Shown in pieces: positions 44,023 to 57,400 of a stretch of DNA of 64,000 nt; position 1 is the stretch's first letter, and each line of letters opens with the position of its first letter. Location: assembly GCF_034190915.1 (NCBI RefSeq), contig NW_026947543.1, forward strand, positions 1,860,001 through 1,924,000, read 5' to 3'. The translations under genes were made by a program, and so were the position numbers. This DNA is from Cavia porcellus (Eukaryota > Chordata > Mammalia > Rodentia > Caviidae). The notes under the pieces are model-generated. The model was given only the letters and a program-made list of their open reading frames with translations. It was not told the DNA's origin and made no database searches.

Positions 44023-44521
44023 TGTTAGGGCCAACGCCGCAGGGAAAGAGACCCCAAGGACTCAACTCTTGGTGAGGAAAAAAAAGTTTATTTCCATGCG
44101 CATGGGGTCCCTCAGGCAAACGAGTGCGGAGGGGCCCCGAGGGGAATTTGTGCAGGGTTTTTAAAGGTACAAGCAGGAGGCAAGCAAGTTTACAGAAGCA
44201 AATCGCATTGGTTAATTTTGAACGGCACAGGACTTGGCTAACGCTGATTTGAGGGTCTGGGGCTGAGTAACCATGGAGACCGAGGGTCTTGGGTTGACCT
44301 TAGAGTGCCAGGTGCCCCCTGGTCCTGTTTATACAGTACATTCTTTTGCTTATCACTATCTTTACAGAGAACAGAACATCTAGTGGTTAATGGCTAGCAG
44401 AGACATTCCTTTCTGCCCTGCTCTGATTATATCCTGGGAAAGGTTTAGGGAGTGAAGCATTCTTTACTGCTCTGTTTTATAACTCTGGGAGGGGGTTGTA
44501 GCAGGGGGGTCGACTCTCACA
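44023..44521 (-). repeat. Gamma-ERV 5' LTR
   Basis: 499 bp. In minus sense it holds a CCAAT box (44207-44211), a TATA-like TTTAAAAA (about 44158-44166) and AATAAA (44087-44092). Upstream U3 contains GAACAGAACATC, resembling a steroid-receptor half-site pair, and a TTAACCACTA Runx-like core, both common in gammaretroviral enhancers; their function is inferred. Confidence 0.94.
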
Positions 44522-44525
44522 ACTT
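44522..44525. repeat. Gamma-ERV target-site duplication, right copy (ACTT)
   Basis: Second copy, after which the unit continues CATGTGTCTCCG as in type C units. Confidence 0.92.
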
Positions 44526-46577
44526 CATGTGTCTCCGTGGAAATTCCACCAATGGGAAACTCTCGCTGTAGTCATCTCCAAGTGTTGCTGCGTAAGAAAA
44601 TATAACTAACAAAGGATGTGGTTTCAAGCAGAATGAGGAAAGGAGGGATTATCTTTATTTCAGTGCAGGTTGACCTTTCAAAGAAACAGTAATTCCTATC
44701 AAATAGGAGGTAAAATCTTTTGTAAAGAGACATGGACATGACACACTCAACTTTATGTCACTTTTTTAAAAACGCCAAGGGCATTTGAGAAATTCTTCAC
44801 TGCTGAATTGTCCCTTTTTGCAAATTTCTCTTAGGTAAGACACTCCAGCTTCTTCAAACCATGGTACAGTTCCTTCCATGTAAAAAACCAAAGCAAAAAA
44901 CAAAATAAATTAAAACAAATCCCATCAAATTACATTTGAGAGCACACAGTTGCTCAGCAGGCCCACTATTCAAGAAGCTAGAGGTACAGAATCCTCAGCC
45001 TTCAGCCCATGGCCTGAACTTTTGTCTCTATCATGGCCCCTCAATTCCCTGGCATGTCCATATTAACTCATGAATCTTTACTCATTTCCTCTTCAAATGC
45101 ACAGGATCCAATATATTTGAACCCTGTTCACCTGGGCTGCAATCATCCAAGGACACACCAGAGGAAGTGCAGCCACTCCCTTGCCTGGGGCCTTAGAGCT
45201 TATCACAATAGAAATGGACACCTGAACAAGGGGAGCCAAAACAAAGAGAGGTATATTCCTAAAGCCTGAAGCACAGAAGCTACCTATAGACCGGTAGTGG
45301 GATTTCACAAATTATGTAAGAATCTCTGTGCACATGCTTGGCATGCCCCCTCATGCCTATAATCCCAGCAATCTGGGGGCTGACCTGGATGGATCCTTGG
45401 GAGTTCCAGTCCATCTTGGGCTACGAATTTATCTCAAGGCCTCTTTCAACAACTACATAAGATGCTGTTTCCAAAAAGAGGACAACATTAAACTAGACAC
45501 ACTTGGTCTAGGTCCCTGGGTTCACTACATGAGTTGTGGAGTCTAAATATTCCATGCCATGAGAAAATACCTGGGATTTCTAGTGAAAGGGGCATTTGCA
45601 TCCCTTTTCTAAGGGTTTCCCTTTCACCATTTTACAGTTGAATTCTGGGAAAACCTGCTGGTGTTAAGGTATTGAGCTAGTACCTCATGTTTAGTGTTCA
45701 GGGTTATGCTGGAATGGCTGCAGACCTCCTTGAAATAGCGATTGCAGACAAGTGAACCCCAAGGAAGCTGGATAGTTGAAGCAGGCACTCCAAATATTCA
45801 TGCACTGCAAGGATTCACTTTCATTTTGGGTCTCATCTTCTGGTTGCTGGCTTTTAGTGCTAACTGATACTACCATGGTGGCAGTAATCCAGCAGAGACT
45901 GCATGTATGGTTTGCAGGTTTGCTTCCCAAGCCACCAGAAACTTGGCAGAACCCAAATCATTGTGGCATTTTCTTTCCTCCCTTGAAACATTTGGCTTTC
46001 TAAGTTTGATAACTGAATAGACTGGGCTAGTCACCTTTGGACCCCATATACCAGAAACAGAGCTAAAGACAGAGCCAATTACTTCCCTCCACTTGTCGAA
46101 ATATGTCAAATATGCTTGATCACCACAAGTTCAAAGAAAATTCTGAGGCAACTTAGAGAGGTGAATCAAATACGGCATGATTGGAATGGCTGTGGTTGTA
46201 TGAGGTGGAAAGCTGCAGAGTTGGGCTGAAACTGTTCACAGAAATCCACAGGCTTGTGGTTGCCAGGCAACCACACTGGGCTGAGATTGGCTAAACATCC
46301 CTGTGAGGTGGATTTTAGGCTCTAGGTTTGAAAATTTAAAAGACTGGAATAGTCAAGTTTGGAACCCATAGACCTCAGACATACCAAAAGGTTTTCCAAT
46401 TACTTCCCTCCACTTCTCAAAATATGTCAAATTTTCTTGATCACTACAACTGTAAAAAAAAATTCTGAGGCAACATAGAGAGGCTAATCAAATACTGCAT
46501 GATTGGAATGACTGTGGTTGTATGAGGTGGAAAGCTGCAGAGTTGGGCTGAAACAGTTCACAGAAATCCACAAGCTT

Positions 46578-46743
46578 GTGGTTGCCAGGCAACCACAATG
46601 GGCTGTGATTGGCTGAGCACCATTGTGAGCTGGACTTTAGGCTCTAGGATACAAGTGTGCAGTAGGAGACCTGAGTCACAATGCTGGGCATTGCCATGGA
46701 GACCTCAGTGGCACAGAGGACCTTGTAGGGCAAGATTTAAATA
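46578..46743 (+). promoter_or_regulatory. X-box/CCAAT/AP-1 cluster at U8/U9 boundary, second X-box altered
   Basis: The palindrome, CCAAT, AP-1 and TTTAAATA are intact; the second X-box reads ATTGCCATGG, losing the first G of the core. This variant is shared only with the next boundary. Confidence 0.5.
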
Positions 46744-49700
46744 GGATGAATATTCTTGGCCTGGTATGCCACAATATTCTCTCTGAAGGCTTCACTACTC
46801 AGAATTAGTGGATGGAAATGCTTTCCAATCTACACATTGATGTACTTTCAATGGGATATTAAATATGCCAGGGCCTGGCAGATGACCTCTGCCATGTCCT
46901 ATCCTTGAGCATACGCTTTTCCCTTGTCATGTCAGTCATTTGGCTGAGTTCTGTTCCCTAAGCTATTCAGTCAAGACTTGCTGGCATCATTCACCTGCAG
47001 AATAAGAGCTTTCTGTGAAATTTCTCAGCAGAAATCCTCTGCAAGCACATAGCTTTGGATATGAGAGACAGTGGTGGAAGTTGAATTTCAAGGGCAGATA
47101 TTTGAAAACAATGAAACAAGCCCGAATAAGATCTTTACATGTTTCCCACATGAATATGTTTGGAAATATGGGGGAAGATGGAGATCAAGGCTGGGAAGAG
47201 TGCACACCCATTTCAAGGTACAAAAACCAGGGAAAAACAAGGGCAAGCAAGAGAGCTGGTTAATCTGATGTAAAAATCTTTGATGATGAAAGGAAAATTA
47301 TATTCTCATGATGATATAATCAGGCTGTAGAAGTGAAGTTCTCATGTGGGTTGTCCTATGTGTGGCCTTCTGCATTGGGCAGTGGATGCAGGACAGGAGA
47401 TCTTCAAATAAATCTGGTGGAACACAAAATACTGAAAAAAATATTCAGCCTGAATCCTGTGTATTCCTTCCCTTTGAGAACATATATGGATAATGTACGA
47501 AGTTTCAAAAGAGAAAATGTCTATTGGGTCATGGTTTCAACAATGAAATGGTCACTTCACATAACATTTTGAATTTTGCTTTCACAGTTGCTCATGTACC
47601 AGGCCTGAGTAAAACAGAATGCAGAGTAAGCCTCATCAATAGTTGTGCATTCCATAAGTGGTTTTAAAACCAGTGAAACCCTTTGGACTTAGTGTTTGTA
47701 TTTAATTGGTTGATTGGTTTTGCAAATTGTTTGTTTTACTATTTTTAACTTTGTGAGTCAGGGAAGCCCTCACTCATAGTGATTTCGACCTCTCCAAAAG
47801 CTCTGAAGTTATTCATGTAACAGCTATTACATGCTATAAGTTTCTCCTATTAAAACTTGAAAGACTAACAGACTCTGCTACTTTTCATCTAAATTCAGTG
47901 TTGGGCTAAGTTCAGGGTTGGACTTTTTACAAGTCCTTTGAAATGTGTCCTCCTCTAGTCACTGGTCGTGCTGGAATTTACTTTCTTGTGAAGACAGGAT
48001 TTGAGCAAATTGACACAAGTAAAGTTTGCCACTACTCTGGACACCTGGTTAAATATCGAGTTCCCTAAATGGTGTGTGTTTTACTTTGATCTCTGCTGAC
48101 ACTTTGCTCATCCAGTTAGAACCACAGGGCTCCAGGCCATAGCGTTCCAGGCCTAAACAAGAAAATTTCCATTCCGTTTGGGAGTTCATTCGTCTCTCAT
48201 AATTACTTTTTCCACAAATGTGTGCGTCAGGCGAGGCCCTGTCCAAATGCGGAGAGGCCCATTTTCATTCACTCACTTTCAGACTTTCTAAGATTTTCAG
48301 TTACTAGAGATTTGCCCAGACTTGCCATTGTCAAGGGACAGTGCACTTCACTTGAAATTGTGCAGTATTACTTCATGTGTCTCCGTGGAAATTCCACCAA
48401 TGGGAAACTCTCGCTGTAGTCATCTCCAAGTGTTGCTGCGTAAGAAAATATAACTAACAAAGGATGTGGTTTCAAGCAGAATGAGGAAAGGAGGGATTAT
48501 CTTTATTTCAGTGCAGGTTGACCTTTCAAAGAAACAGTAATTCCTATCAAATAGGAGTTAAAATCTTTTGTAAAGAGACATGGACATGACACACTCAACT
48601 TTATGTCACTTTTTTTAAAACGCCAAGGGCATTTGAGAAATTCTTGGCTGATGAATTGTCCCTTTTTGCAAATTTCTCTTAGGTAAGACACTCCAGCTTG
48701 TTCAAACCATGGTACAGTTCCTTCCATGTAAAAAACCAAAGCAAAAAACAAAATAAATTAAAACAAAACCCATCAAATTACATTTGAGAACACACAATTG
48801 CTCAGCAGGCCCACTATTCAAGAAGCTAGAGGTACAGAATCCTCAGCCTTCAGCCCATGGCCTGAAGTTTTGTCTCCATCATGGCCCCTCAATTCCCTGG
48901 CATGTCCATATTAACTCATGAATCTTTACTCATTTCCTCTTCAAATGCACAGGATCCAATATATTTGAACCCTGTTCACCTGGGCTGCAATCATCCAAGG
49001 ACACACCAGAGGAAGGACAGCCACTCCTTGCCTGGGGCCTTAGAGCTTATCACAATAGAAATGGACACCTGAACAAGGGGAGCCAAAACAAAGAGAGGTA
49101 TATTCCTAAAGCCTGAAGCACAGAAGCTACCTATAGACCGGTAGTGGGATTTCACAAATTATGTAAGAATCTCTGTGCACATGCTTGGCATGCCCCCTCA
49201 TGCCTATAATCCCAGCAATCTGGGGGCTGACCTGGATGGATCCTTGGGAGTTCCAGTCCATCTTGGGCTACGAATTTATCTTAAGGCCTCTTTCAACAAC
49301 TACATAAGATGCTGTTTCCAAAAAGAGGACAACATTAAACTAGACACACTTGGTCTAGGTCCCTGGGTTCACTACATGAGTTGTGGAGTCTAAATATTCC
49401 ATGCCATGAGAAAATACCTGGGATTTCTAGTGAAAGGGGCATTTGCATCCCTTTTCTAAGGGTTTCCCTTTCACCATTTTACAGTTGAATTCTGGGAAAA
49501 CCTGCTGGTGTTAAGGTATTGAGCTAGTACCTCATGTTTAGTGTTCAGGGTTATGCTGGAATGGCTGCAGACCTCCTTGAAATAGCGATTGCAGACAAGT
49601 GAACCCCAAGGAAGCTGGATAGTTGAAGCAGGCACTCCAAATATTCATGCACTGCAAGGATTCACTTTCATTTTGGGTCTCATCTTCTGGTTGCTGGCTT

Positions 49701-50519
49701 TTAGTGCTAACTGATACTACCATGGTGGCAGTAATCCAGCAGAGACTGCATGTATGGTTTGCAGGTTTGCTTCCCAAGCCACCAGAAACTTGGCAGAACC
49801 CAAATCATTGTGGCATTTTCTTTCCTCCCTTGAAACATTTGGCTTTCTAAGTTTGATACCTGAATAGACTGGGCTAGTCACCTTTGGACCCCATATACCA
49901 CAAACAGAGCTAAAGACAGAGCCAATTACTTCCCTCCACTTGTCGAAATATGTCAAATTTGCTTGATCACCACAAGTTCAAAGAAAATTCTGAGGCAACT
50001 TAGAGAGGTGAATCAAATACTGCATGATTGGAATGGCTGTGGTTGTATGAGGTGGAAAGCTGCAGAGTTGGGCTGAAACTGTTCACAGAAATCCACAGGC
50101 TTGTGGTTGCCAGGCAACCACACTGGGCTGAGATTGGCTGAACATCCCTGTGAGGTGGATTTTAGGCTCTAGGTTTGAAAATTTTTAAGGACTGGGATAG
50201 TCAAGTTTGGAACCCATAGACCTCAGACATACCAAAAGGTTTTCCAATTACTTCCCTCCACTTCTCAAAATATGTCAAATTTTCTTGATCACTACAACTG
50301 TAAAAAAAAATTCTGAGGCAACATAGAGAGGCTAATCAAATACTGCATGATTGGAATGACTGTGGTTGTATGAGGTGGAAAGCTGCAGAGTTGGGCTGAA
50401 ACAGTTCACAGAAATCCACAAGCTTGTGGTTGCCAGGCAACCACAATGAGCTGTGATTGGCTGAGCACCATTGTGAGCTGGACTTTAGGCTCTAGGATAC
50501 AAGTGTGCAGTAGGAGACC
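46672..50519. repeat. Macrosatellite unit U9 (type C)
   Basis: 3848-bp type C unit. B1-like monomer about 49173-49335; internal duplication 49852-50173 and 50174-50496. The second X-box reads ATTGCC instead of GTTGCC, as in U10. No gene recognised. Confidence 0.95.
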
Positions 50520-50591
50520 TGAGTCACAATGCTGGGCATTGCCATGGAGACCTCAGTGGCACAGAGGACCTTGTAGGGCAAGATTTAAATA
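50426..50591 (+). promoter_or_regulatory. X-box/CCAAT/AP-1 cluster at U9/U10 boundary, second X-box altered
   Basis: Same ATTGCC variant in the second X-box as the preceding boundary; other elements intact. Confidence 0.5.
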
Positions 50592-53500
50592 GGATGAATA
50601 TTCTTGGCCTGGTATGCCACAATATTCTCTCTGAAGGCTTCACTGCTCAGAATTAGTGGATGGAAATGCTTTCCAATCTACACATTGATGTACTTTCAAT
50701 GGGATATTAAATATGCCAGGGCCTGGCAGATGACCTCTGCCATGTCCTATCCTTGAGCATACGCTTTTCCCTTGTCATGTCAGTCATTTGGCTGAGTCCT
50801 GTTCCCTAAGCTATTCAGTCAAGACTTGCTGGCATCATTCACCTGCAGTATAAGAGCTTTCTGTGAAATTTCTCAGCACAAATCCTCTGCAAGCACATAG
50901 CTTTGGATATGAGAGACAGTGGTGGAAGTTGAATTTCAAGGGCAGATATTTGAAAACAATGAAACAAGCCCGAATAAGATCTTTACATGTTTCCCAGATG
51001 AATATGTTTGGAAATATGGGGGAAGATGGAGATCAAGGCTGGGAAGAGTGCACACCCATTTCAAGGTACAAAAACCAGGGAAAAACAAGGGCAAGCAAGA
51101 GAGCTGGTTAATCTGATGTAAAAATCTTTGATGATGAAAGGAAAATTATATTCTCATGATGATATAATCAGGCTGTAGAAGTGAAGTTCTCATGTGGGTT
51201 GTCCTATGTGTGGCCTTCTGCATTGGGCAGTGGATGCAGGACAGGAGATCTTCAAATAAATCTGGTGGAACACAAAATACTGAAAAAAATATTCAGCCTG
51301 AATCCTGTGTATTCCTTCCCTTTGAGAACATATATGGATAATGTACGAAGTTTCAAAAGAGAAAATGTCTATTGGGTCATGGTTTCAACAATGAAATGGT
51401 CACTTCACATAACATTTTGAATTTTGCTTTCACAGTTGCTCATGTACCAGGCCTGAGTAAAGCAGAATGCAGAGTAAGCCTCATCAATAGTTGTGCATTC
51501 CATAAGTGGTTTTAAAACCAGTGAAACCCTTTGGACTTAGTGTTTGTATTTAATTGGTTGATTGGTTTTGCAAATTGTTTGTTTTCCTATTTTTAACTTT
51601 GTGAGTCAGGGAAGCCCTCACTCATAGTGATTTCGACCTCTCCAAAAGCTCTGAAGTTATTCATGTAACAGCTATTACATGCTATAAGTTTCTCCTATTA
51701 AAACTTGAAAGACTAACAGACTCTGCTACTTTTCATCTAAATTCAGTGTTGGGCTAAGTTCAGGGTTGGACTTTTTACAAGTCCTTTGAAATGTGTCCTC
51801 CTCTAGTCACTGGTCGTGCTGGAATTTACTTTCTTGTGAAGACAGGATTTGAGCAAATTGACACAAGTACAGTTTGCCACTACTCTGGACACCTGGTTAA
51901 ATATCGAGTTCCCTAAATGGTGTGTGTTTTACTTTGATCTCTGCTGACACTTTGCTCATCCAGTTAGAACCACAGGGCTCCAGGCCATAGCGTTCCAGGC
52001 CTAAACAAGAAAATTTCCATTCCGTTTGGGAGTTCATTTGTCTCTCATAATTACTTTTTCCACAAATGTGCGCGTCAGGAGAGGCCCTGTCCAAATGCGG
52101 AGAGGCCCATTTTCATTCACTCACTTTCAGACTTTCTAAGATTTTCAGTTACTAGAGATTTGCCCAGACTTGCCATTGTCAAGGGACAGTGCACTTCACT
52201 TGAAATTGTGCAGTATTACTTCATGTGTCTCCGTGGAAATTCCACCAATGGGAAACTCTCGCTGTAGTCATCTCCAAGTGTTGCTGCGTAAGAAAATATA
52301 ACTAACAAAGGATGTGGTTTCAAGCAGAATGAGGAAAGGAGGGATTATCTTTATTTCAGTGCAGGTTGACCTTTCAAAGAAACAGTAATTCCTATCAAAT
52401 AGGAGGTAAAATCTTTTGTAAAGAGACATGGACATGACACACTCAACTTTATGTCACTTTTTTTAAAACGCCAAGGGCATTTGAGAAATTCTTGGCTGCT
52501 GAATTGTCCCTTTTTGCAAATTTCTCTTAGGTAAGACACTCCAGCTTCTTCAAACCATGTTACAGTTCCTTCCATGTAAAAAACCAAAGCAAAAAACAAA
52601 ATAAATTAAAACAAAACCCATCAAATTACATTTGAGAACACACAATTGCTCAGCAGGCCCACTATTCAAGAAGCTAGAGGTACAGAATCCTCAGCCTTCA
52701 GCCCATGGCCTGAAGTTTTGTCTCTATCATGGCCCCTCAATTCCCTGGCATGTCCACATTAACTCATGAATCTTTACTCATTTCCTCTTCAAATGCACAG
52801 GATCCAATATATTTGAACCCTGTTCACCTGGGCTGTAATCATCCAAGGACACACCAGAGGAAGGGCAGCCACTCCCTTGCCTGGGGCCTTGGAGCTTATC
52901 ACAATAGAAATGGACACCTGAACAAGGGGAGCCAAAACAAAGAGAGGCATATTCCTAAAGCCTGAAGCACAGAAGCTACCTATAGACCAGTAGTGGGATT
53001 TCACAAATTATGTAAGAATCTCTGTGCACATGCTTGGCATGGTCCCTCATGCCTATAATCCCAGCAATCTGGGGGCTGAGGTGGATGGATCCTTGGGAGT
53101 TCCAGTCCATCTTGGGCTACGAATTTATCTCAAGGCCTCTTTCAACAACTACATAAGATGCTGTTTCCAAAAAGAGGACAACATTAAACTAGACACACTT
53201 GGTCTAGGTCCCTGGGTTCACTACATGAGTTGTGGAGTCTAAATATTCCATGCCATGAGAAAATACCTGGGATTTCTAGTGAAAGGGGCATTTGCATCCC
53301 TTTTCTAAGGGTTTCCCTTTCACCATGTTACAGTTGAATCTGGGAAAACCTGCTGGTGATAAGGTATTGAGCTAGTACCTCATGTTTAGTGTTCAGGGTT
53401 ATGCTGGAATGTCTGCAGACCTCCTTGAAATAGCGATTGCAGACAAGTGAACCCCGAGGAAGCTGGATAGTTGAAGCAGGCACTCCAAATATTCATGCAC

Positions 53501-54366
53501 TGCAAGGATTCACTTTCATTTTGGGTCTCATCTTCTGGTTGCTGGCTTTAAGTGCTAACTGATACTACCATGGTGGCAGTAATCCAGCAGAGACTGCATG
53601 TATGGTTTGCAGGTTTGCTTCCCAAGCCACCAGAAACTTGGCAGAACCCAAATCATTGTGGCATTTTCTTTCCTCCCTTGAAACATTTGGCTTTCTACGT
53701 TTGATAACTGAATAGACTGGGCTAGTCAACTTTGGACAACATATACCACAAACAGAGCTAAAGACAGAGCCAATTACTTCCCTCCACTTGTCAAAATATG
53801 TCAAATTTGCTTGATCACCACAAGTTCAAAGAAAATTCTGAGGCAACTTAGAGAGGTGAATCAAATACTGCATGATTGGAATGGCTGTGGTTGTATGAGG
53901 TGGAAAGCTGCAGAGTTGGGCTGAACCTGTTCACAGAAATCCACAGGCTTGTGGTTGCCAGGCAACCACACTGGGCTGCGATTGGCTGAACATCCCTGTG
54001 AGGTGGATTTTAGGCTCTAGGTTTGAAAATTTAAAAGACTGGGATAGTCAAGTTTGGAACCCATAGACCTCAGCCATACCAAAAGGTTTTCCAATTACTT
54101 CCCTCCACTTCTCAAAATATGTCAAATTTTCTTGATCACTACAACTGTAAAAAAAAATTCTGAGGGAACATAGAGAGGCTAATCAAATACTGCATGATTG
54201 GAATGGCTGTGGTTGTATGAGGTGGAAAGCTGCAGAGTTGGGCTGAAACAGTTCACAAAAATCCACAAGCTTGTGGTTGCCAGGCAACCACAATGGGCTG
54301 TGATTGGCTGAGCACCATTGTGAGCTGGACTTTAGGCTCTAGGATACAAGTGTGCAGTAGGAGACC
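50520..54366. repeat. Macrosatellite unit U10 (type C)
   Basis: 3847-bp type C unit. B1-like monomer about 53022-53184; internal duplication 53700-54021 and 54022-54343. Its first half is nearly identical to U9. No gene recognised. Confidence 0.95.
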
Positions 54367-54438
54367 TGAGTCACAATGCTGGGCGTTGCCATGGAGACCT
54401 CAGTGGCACAGAGGACCTTGTAGGGCAAGATTTAAATA
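54273..54438 (+). promoter_or_regulatory. X-box/CCAAT/AP-1 cluster at U10/U11 boundary
   Basis: All five elements present, with the GTTGCC form of the second X-box; the bases after TTTAAATA differ (ACATG instead of GGATG). Confidence 0.53.
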
Positions 54439-57400
54439 ACATGAATATTCTTGGCCTGGTATGCCACAATATTCTCTCTGAAGGCTTCACTGCTCAGAAT
54501 TTGTGGATGGAAATGCTTGCCAATCTACACATTGATGTACTTTCAATGGGATATTAAATATGCCAGGGCCTGGCAGATGACCTCTGCCATGTCCTATCCT
54601 TGAGCATACGCTTTTCCCTTGTCATGTCAGTCATTTGGCTGAGTCCTGTTCCCTAAGCTATTCAGTCAAGAGTTGCTGGCATCATTCACCTGCAGTATAT
54701 GAGCTTTCTGTGAAATTTCTCAGCAGAAATCCTCTGCAAGCACATAGCTTTGGATATGAGAGACAGTGGTGGAAGTTGAATTTCAAGGGCAGATATTTGA
54801 AAACAATGAAACAAGCCCCGAATAAGATCTTTACATGTTTCCCAGATGAATATGTTTGGAAATATGGGGGAAGATGGAGATCAAGGCTGGGAAGAGTGCA
54901 CACCCATTTCAAGGTACAAAAACCAGGGAAAAACATGGGCAAGCAAGAGAGCTGGTTAATCTGATGTAAAAATCTTTGATGATGAAAGTAAAACTATATT
55001 CTCATGATGATATAATCAGGCTGTAGAAGTGAAGTTCTCATGTGGGTTGTCCTATGTGTGGCCTTCTGCATTGGGCAGTGGATGCAGGACAGGAGATCTT
55101 CAAATAAATCTGGTGGAACACAAAATACTGAAAAAAATAATTCAGCCTAAATCCTGTGTATTCCTTCCCTTTGAGAACATATATGGATAATGTATGAAGC
55201 TTCAAAAGAGAAAATGTCTATTGGGTCATGGTTTCAACAATGAAATGGTCACTTCACATAACATTTTGAATTTTGCTTTCACCGTTGCTCATGTACCAGG
55301 CCTGAGTAAAGCAGAATGCAGAGTAAGCCTCATCAATAGTTGAGCATTCCATAAGTGGTTTTAAAACCAGTGAAACCCTTTGGACTTAGTGTTTGTATTT
55401 AATTGGTTGATTGGTTTTGCAAATTGTTTGTTTTACTATTTTTAACTTTGTGAGTCAGGGAAGCCCTCACTCATAGTGATTTCGACCTCTCCAAAAGCTC
55501 TGAAGTTATTCATGTAACAGCTATTACATGCTATAAGTTTCTCCTATTAAAACTTGAAAGACTAACAGACTCTGCTACTTTTCATCTAAATTCAGTGTTG
55601 CGCTAAATTCAGTTTTGGACTTTTTTTTACAAGTCCTTTGAAATGTGTCCTCCTCTAGTAACTGGTCGTGCTGGAATTTACTTTCTTGTGAAGACAGGAT
55701 TTGAGCAAATTGACACAATTACAGTTTGCCACTACTCTGGACACCTGGTTAAATATCGAGTTCCCTAAATGGTGTGTGTTTTACTTTGATCTCTGCTCAC
55801 ACTTTGCTCATCCAGTTAGAACCACAGGGCTCCAGGCCATAGCGTTCCAGGCCTAAACAAGAAAATTTCCATTCCGTTTTGGGAGTTCATTCGTCTCTCA
55901 TAATTACTTTTTCCACAAATGTGTGCTTCAGGAGAGGCCCTGTCCAAATGTGGAGAGGCCCATTTTCATTCACTCACTTTCAGACTTTCTAAGATTTTCA
56001 GTTACTAGAGATTTGCCCAGACTTGCCATTGTCAAGGGACAGTGCACTTCACTTGAAATTGTGCAGTATAACTTCATGTGTCTCCGTGGAAATTCCACCA
56101 ATGGGAAACTCTCGCTGTAGTCATCTCCAAGTGTTGCTGCGTAAGAAAATATAACTAACAAAGGAAGTGGTTTCAAGCAGAATGAGGAAAGGAGGGATTA
56201 TCTTTATTTCAGTGCAGGTTGACCTTTCAAAGAAACAGTAATTCCTATCAAATAGGAGGTAAAATCTTTTGTAAAGAGACATGGACATGACACACTCAAC
56301 TTTATGTCACTTTTTTTAAAACGCCAAGGGCATTTGAGAAATTCTTGGCTGCTGAATTGTCCCTTTTTGCAAATTTCTCTTAGGTAAGACACTCCAGCTT
56401 CTTCAAACCATGGTACAGTTCCTTCCATGTAAAAAACCAAAGCAAAAAACAAAATAAATAAAAACAAAACCCATCAAGTTACATTTGAGAGCACACAATT
56501 GCTCATAGGCCCACTATTCAAGAAGCTAGAGGTACACAATCCTCAGCCTTCAGCCCATGGCCTGAAATTTTGTCTCTATCATGGCCCCTCAATTCCCTGG
56601 CATGTCCACATTAACTCATGAATCTTTACTCATTTCCTCTTCAAATGCACAGGATCCAATATATTTGAACCCTGTTCACCTGGGCTGTAATCATCCAAGG
56701 ACACACCAGAGGAAGGGCAGCCACTCCCTTGCCTGGGGCCTTGGAGCTTATCACAATAGAAATGGACACCTGAACAAGGGGAGGCCAAACAAAGAGAGGC
56801 ATATTCCTAAAGCCTGAAGCACAGAACCTACCTATAGACCAGTAGTGGGATTTCACAAATAATGTAAGAATCCCTGTGCTCATGCTTCGCATGGTCCCTC
56901 ATGCCTATAATCCCAGCAATATGGGGGCTGAGGTGGATGGATCCTTGGGAGTTCCAGTCCATCTTGGGCTACGAATTTATCTCAAGGCCTCTTTCAACAA
57001 CTACATAAGATGCTGTTTCCAAAAAGAGGACAACATTAAACTAGACACACTTGGTCTAGGTCCCTGGGTTCACTACATGAGTTGTGGAGTCTAAATATCC
57101 CATGCCATGAGAAAATACCTGGGATTTCTAGTGAAAGGGGCATTTGCATCCCTTTTCTAAGGGTTTCCCTTTCACCATGTTACAGTTGAATTCTGGGAAA
57201 ACCTGCTGGTGATAAGGTATTGAGCTAGTAACTCATGTTTAGTGTTCAGGGTTATGCTGGAATGGCTGCAGACCTCCTTGAAATAGCGATTGCAGACAAG
57301 TGAACCCCGAGGAAGCTGGATAGTTGAAGCAGGCACTCCAAATATTCATGCACTGCAAGGATTCACTTTCATTTTGGGTCTCATCTTCTGGTTGCTGGCT

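Larger units (their letters stand above)
36021..44521 (-). mobile_element. Gammaretroviral (murine-leukaemia-like, ERV1 class) provirus
   Basis: An 8501-bp provirus in minus orientation inside U8: 5' LTR, tRNA-Gln primer site, leader, gag, UAG-separated pol in the same frame, env, polypurine tract, 3' LTR. Flanked by a 4-bp duplication, typical of gammaretroviruses. The LTRs differ at about 9 of 499 positions, so it is older than the beta element in U5. Gag has an in-frame UGA and pol a frameshift, but env is open. Class is certain from the single CCHC knuckle, PPPY late motif, YVDD, GPY-type integrase tail and the CWLC/CX6CC envelope. Confidence 0.95.
34318..46671. repeat. Macrosatellite unit U8 (B-to-C hybrid), split by a gamma-ERV
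   Basis: About 3849 bp of host sequence once the 8501-bp provirus and one 4-bp target copy are removed. Host parts are 34318-36020 and 44522-46671. The start matches U7 (type B) up to about 35530; from about 35540 (GGGCTAACTTCAGGGTTGG) it carries type C marks, including the net 24-bp deletion near 45662. B1-like monomer about 45326-45488; internal duplication 46005-46326 and 46327-46648. Confidence 0.92.

Noticed and set aside
43670..44164. A 164-codon plus-strand frame over the gamma-ERV leader and LTR
   Set aside because: It runs antisense through untranslated leader and LTR sequence rich in CG; it is an incidental frame.
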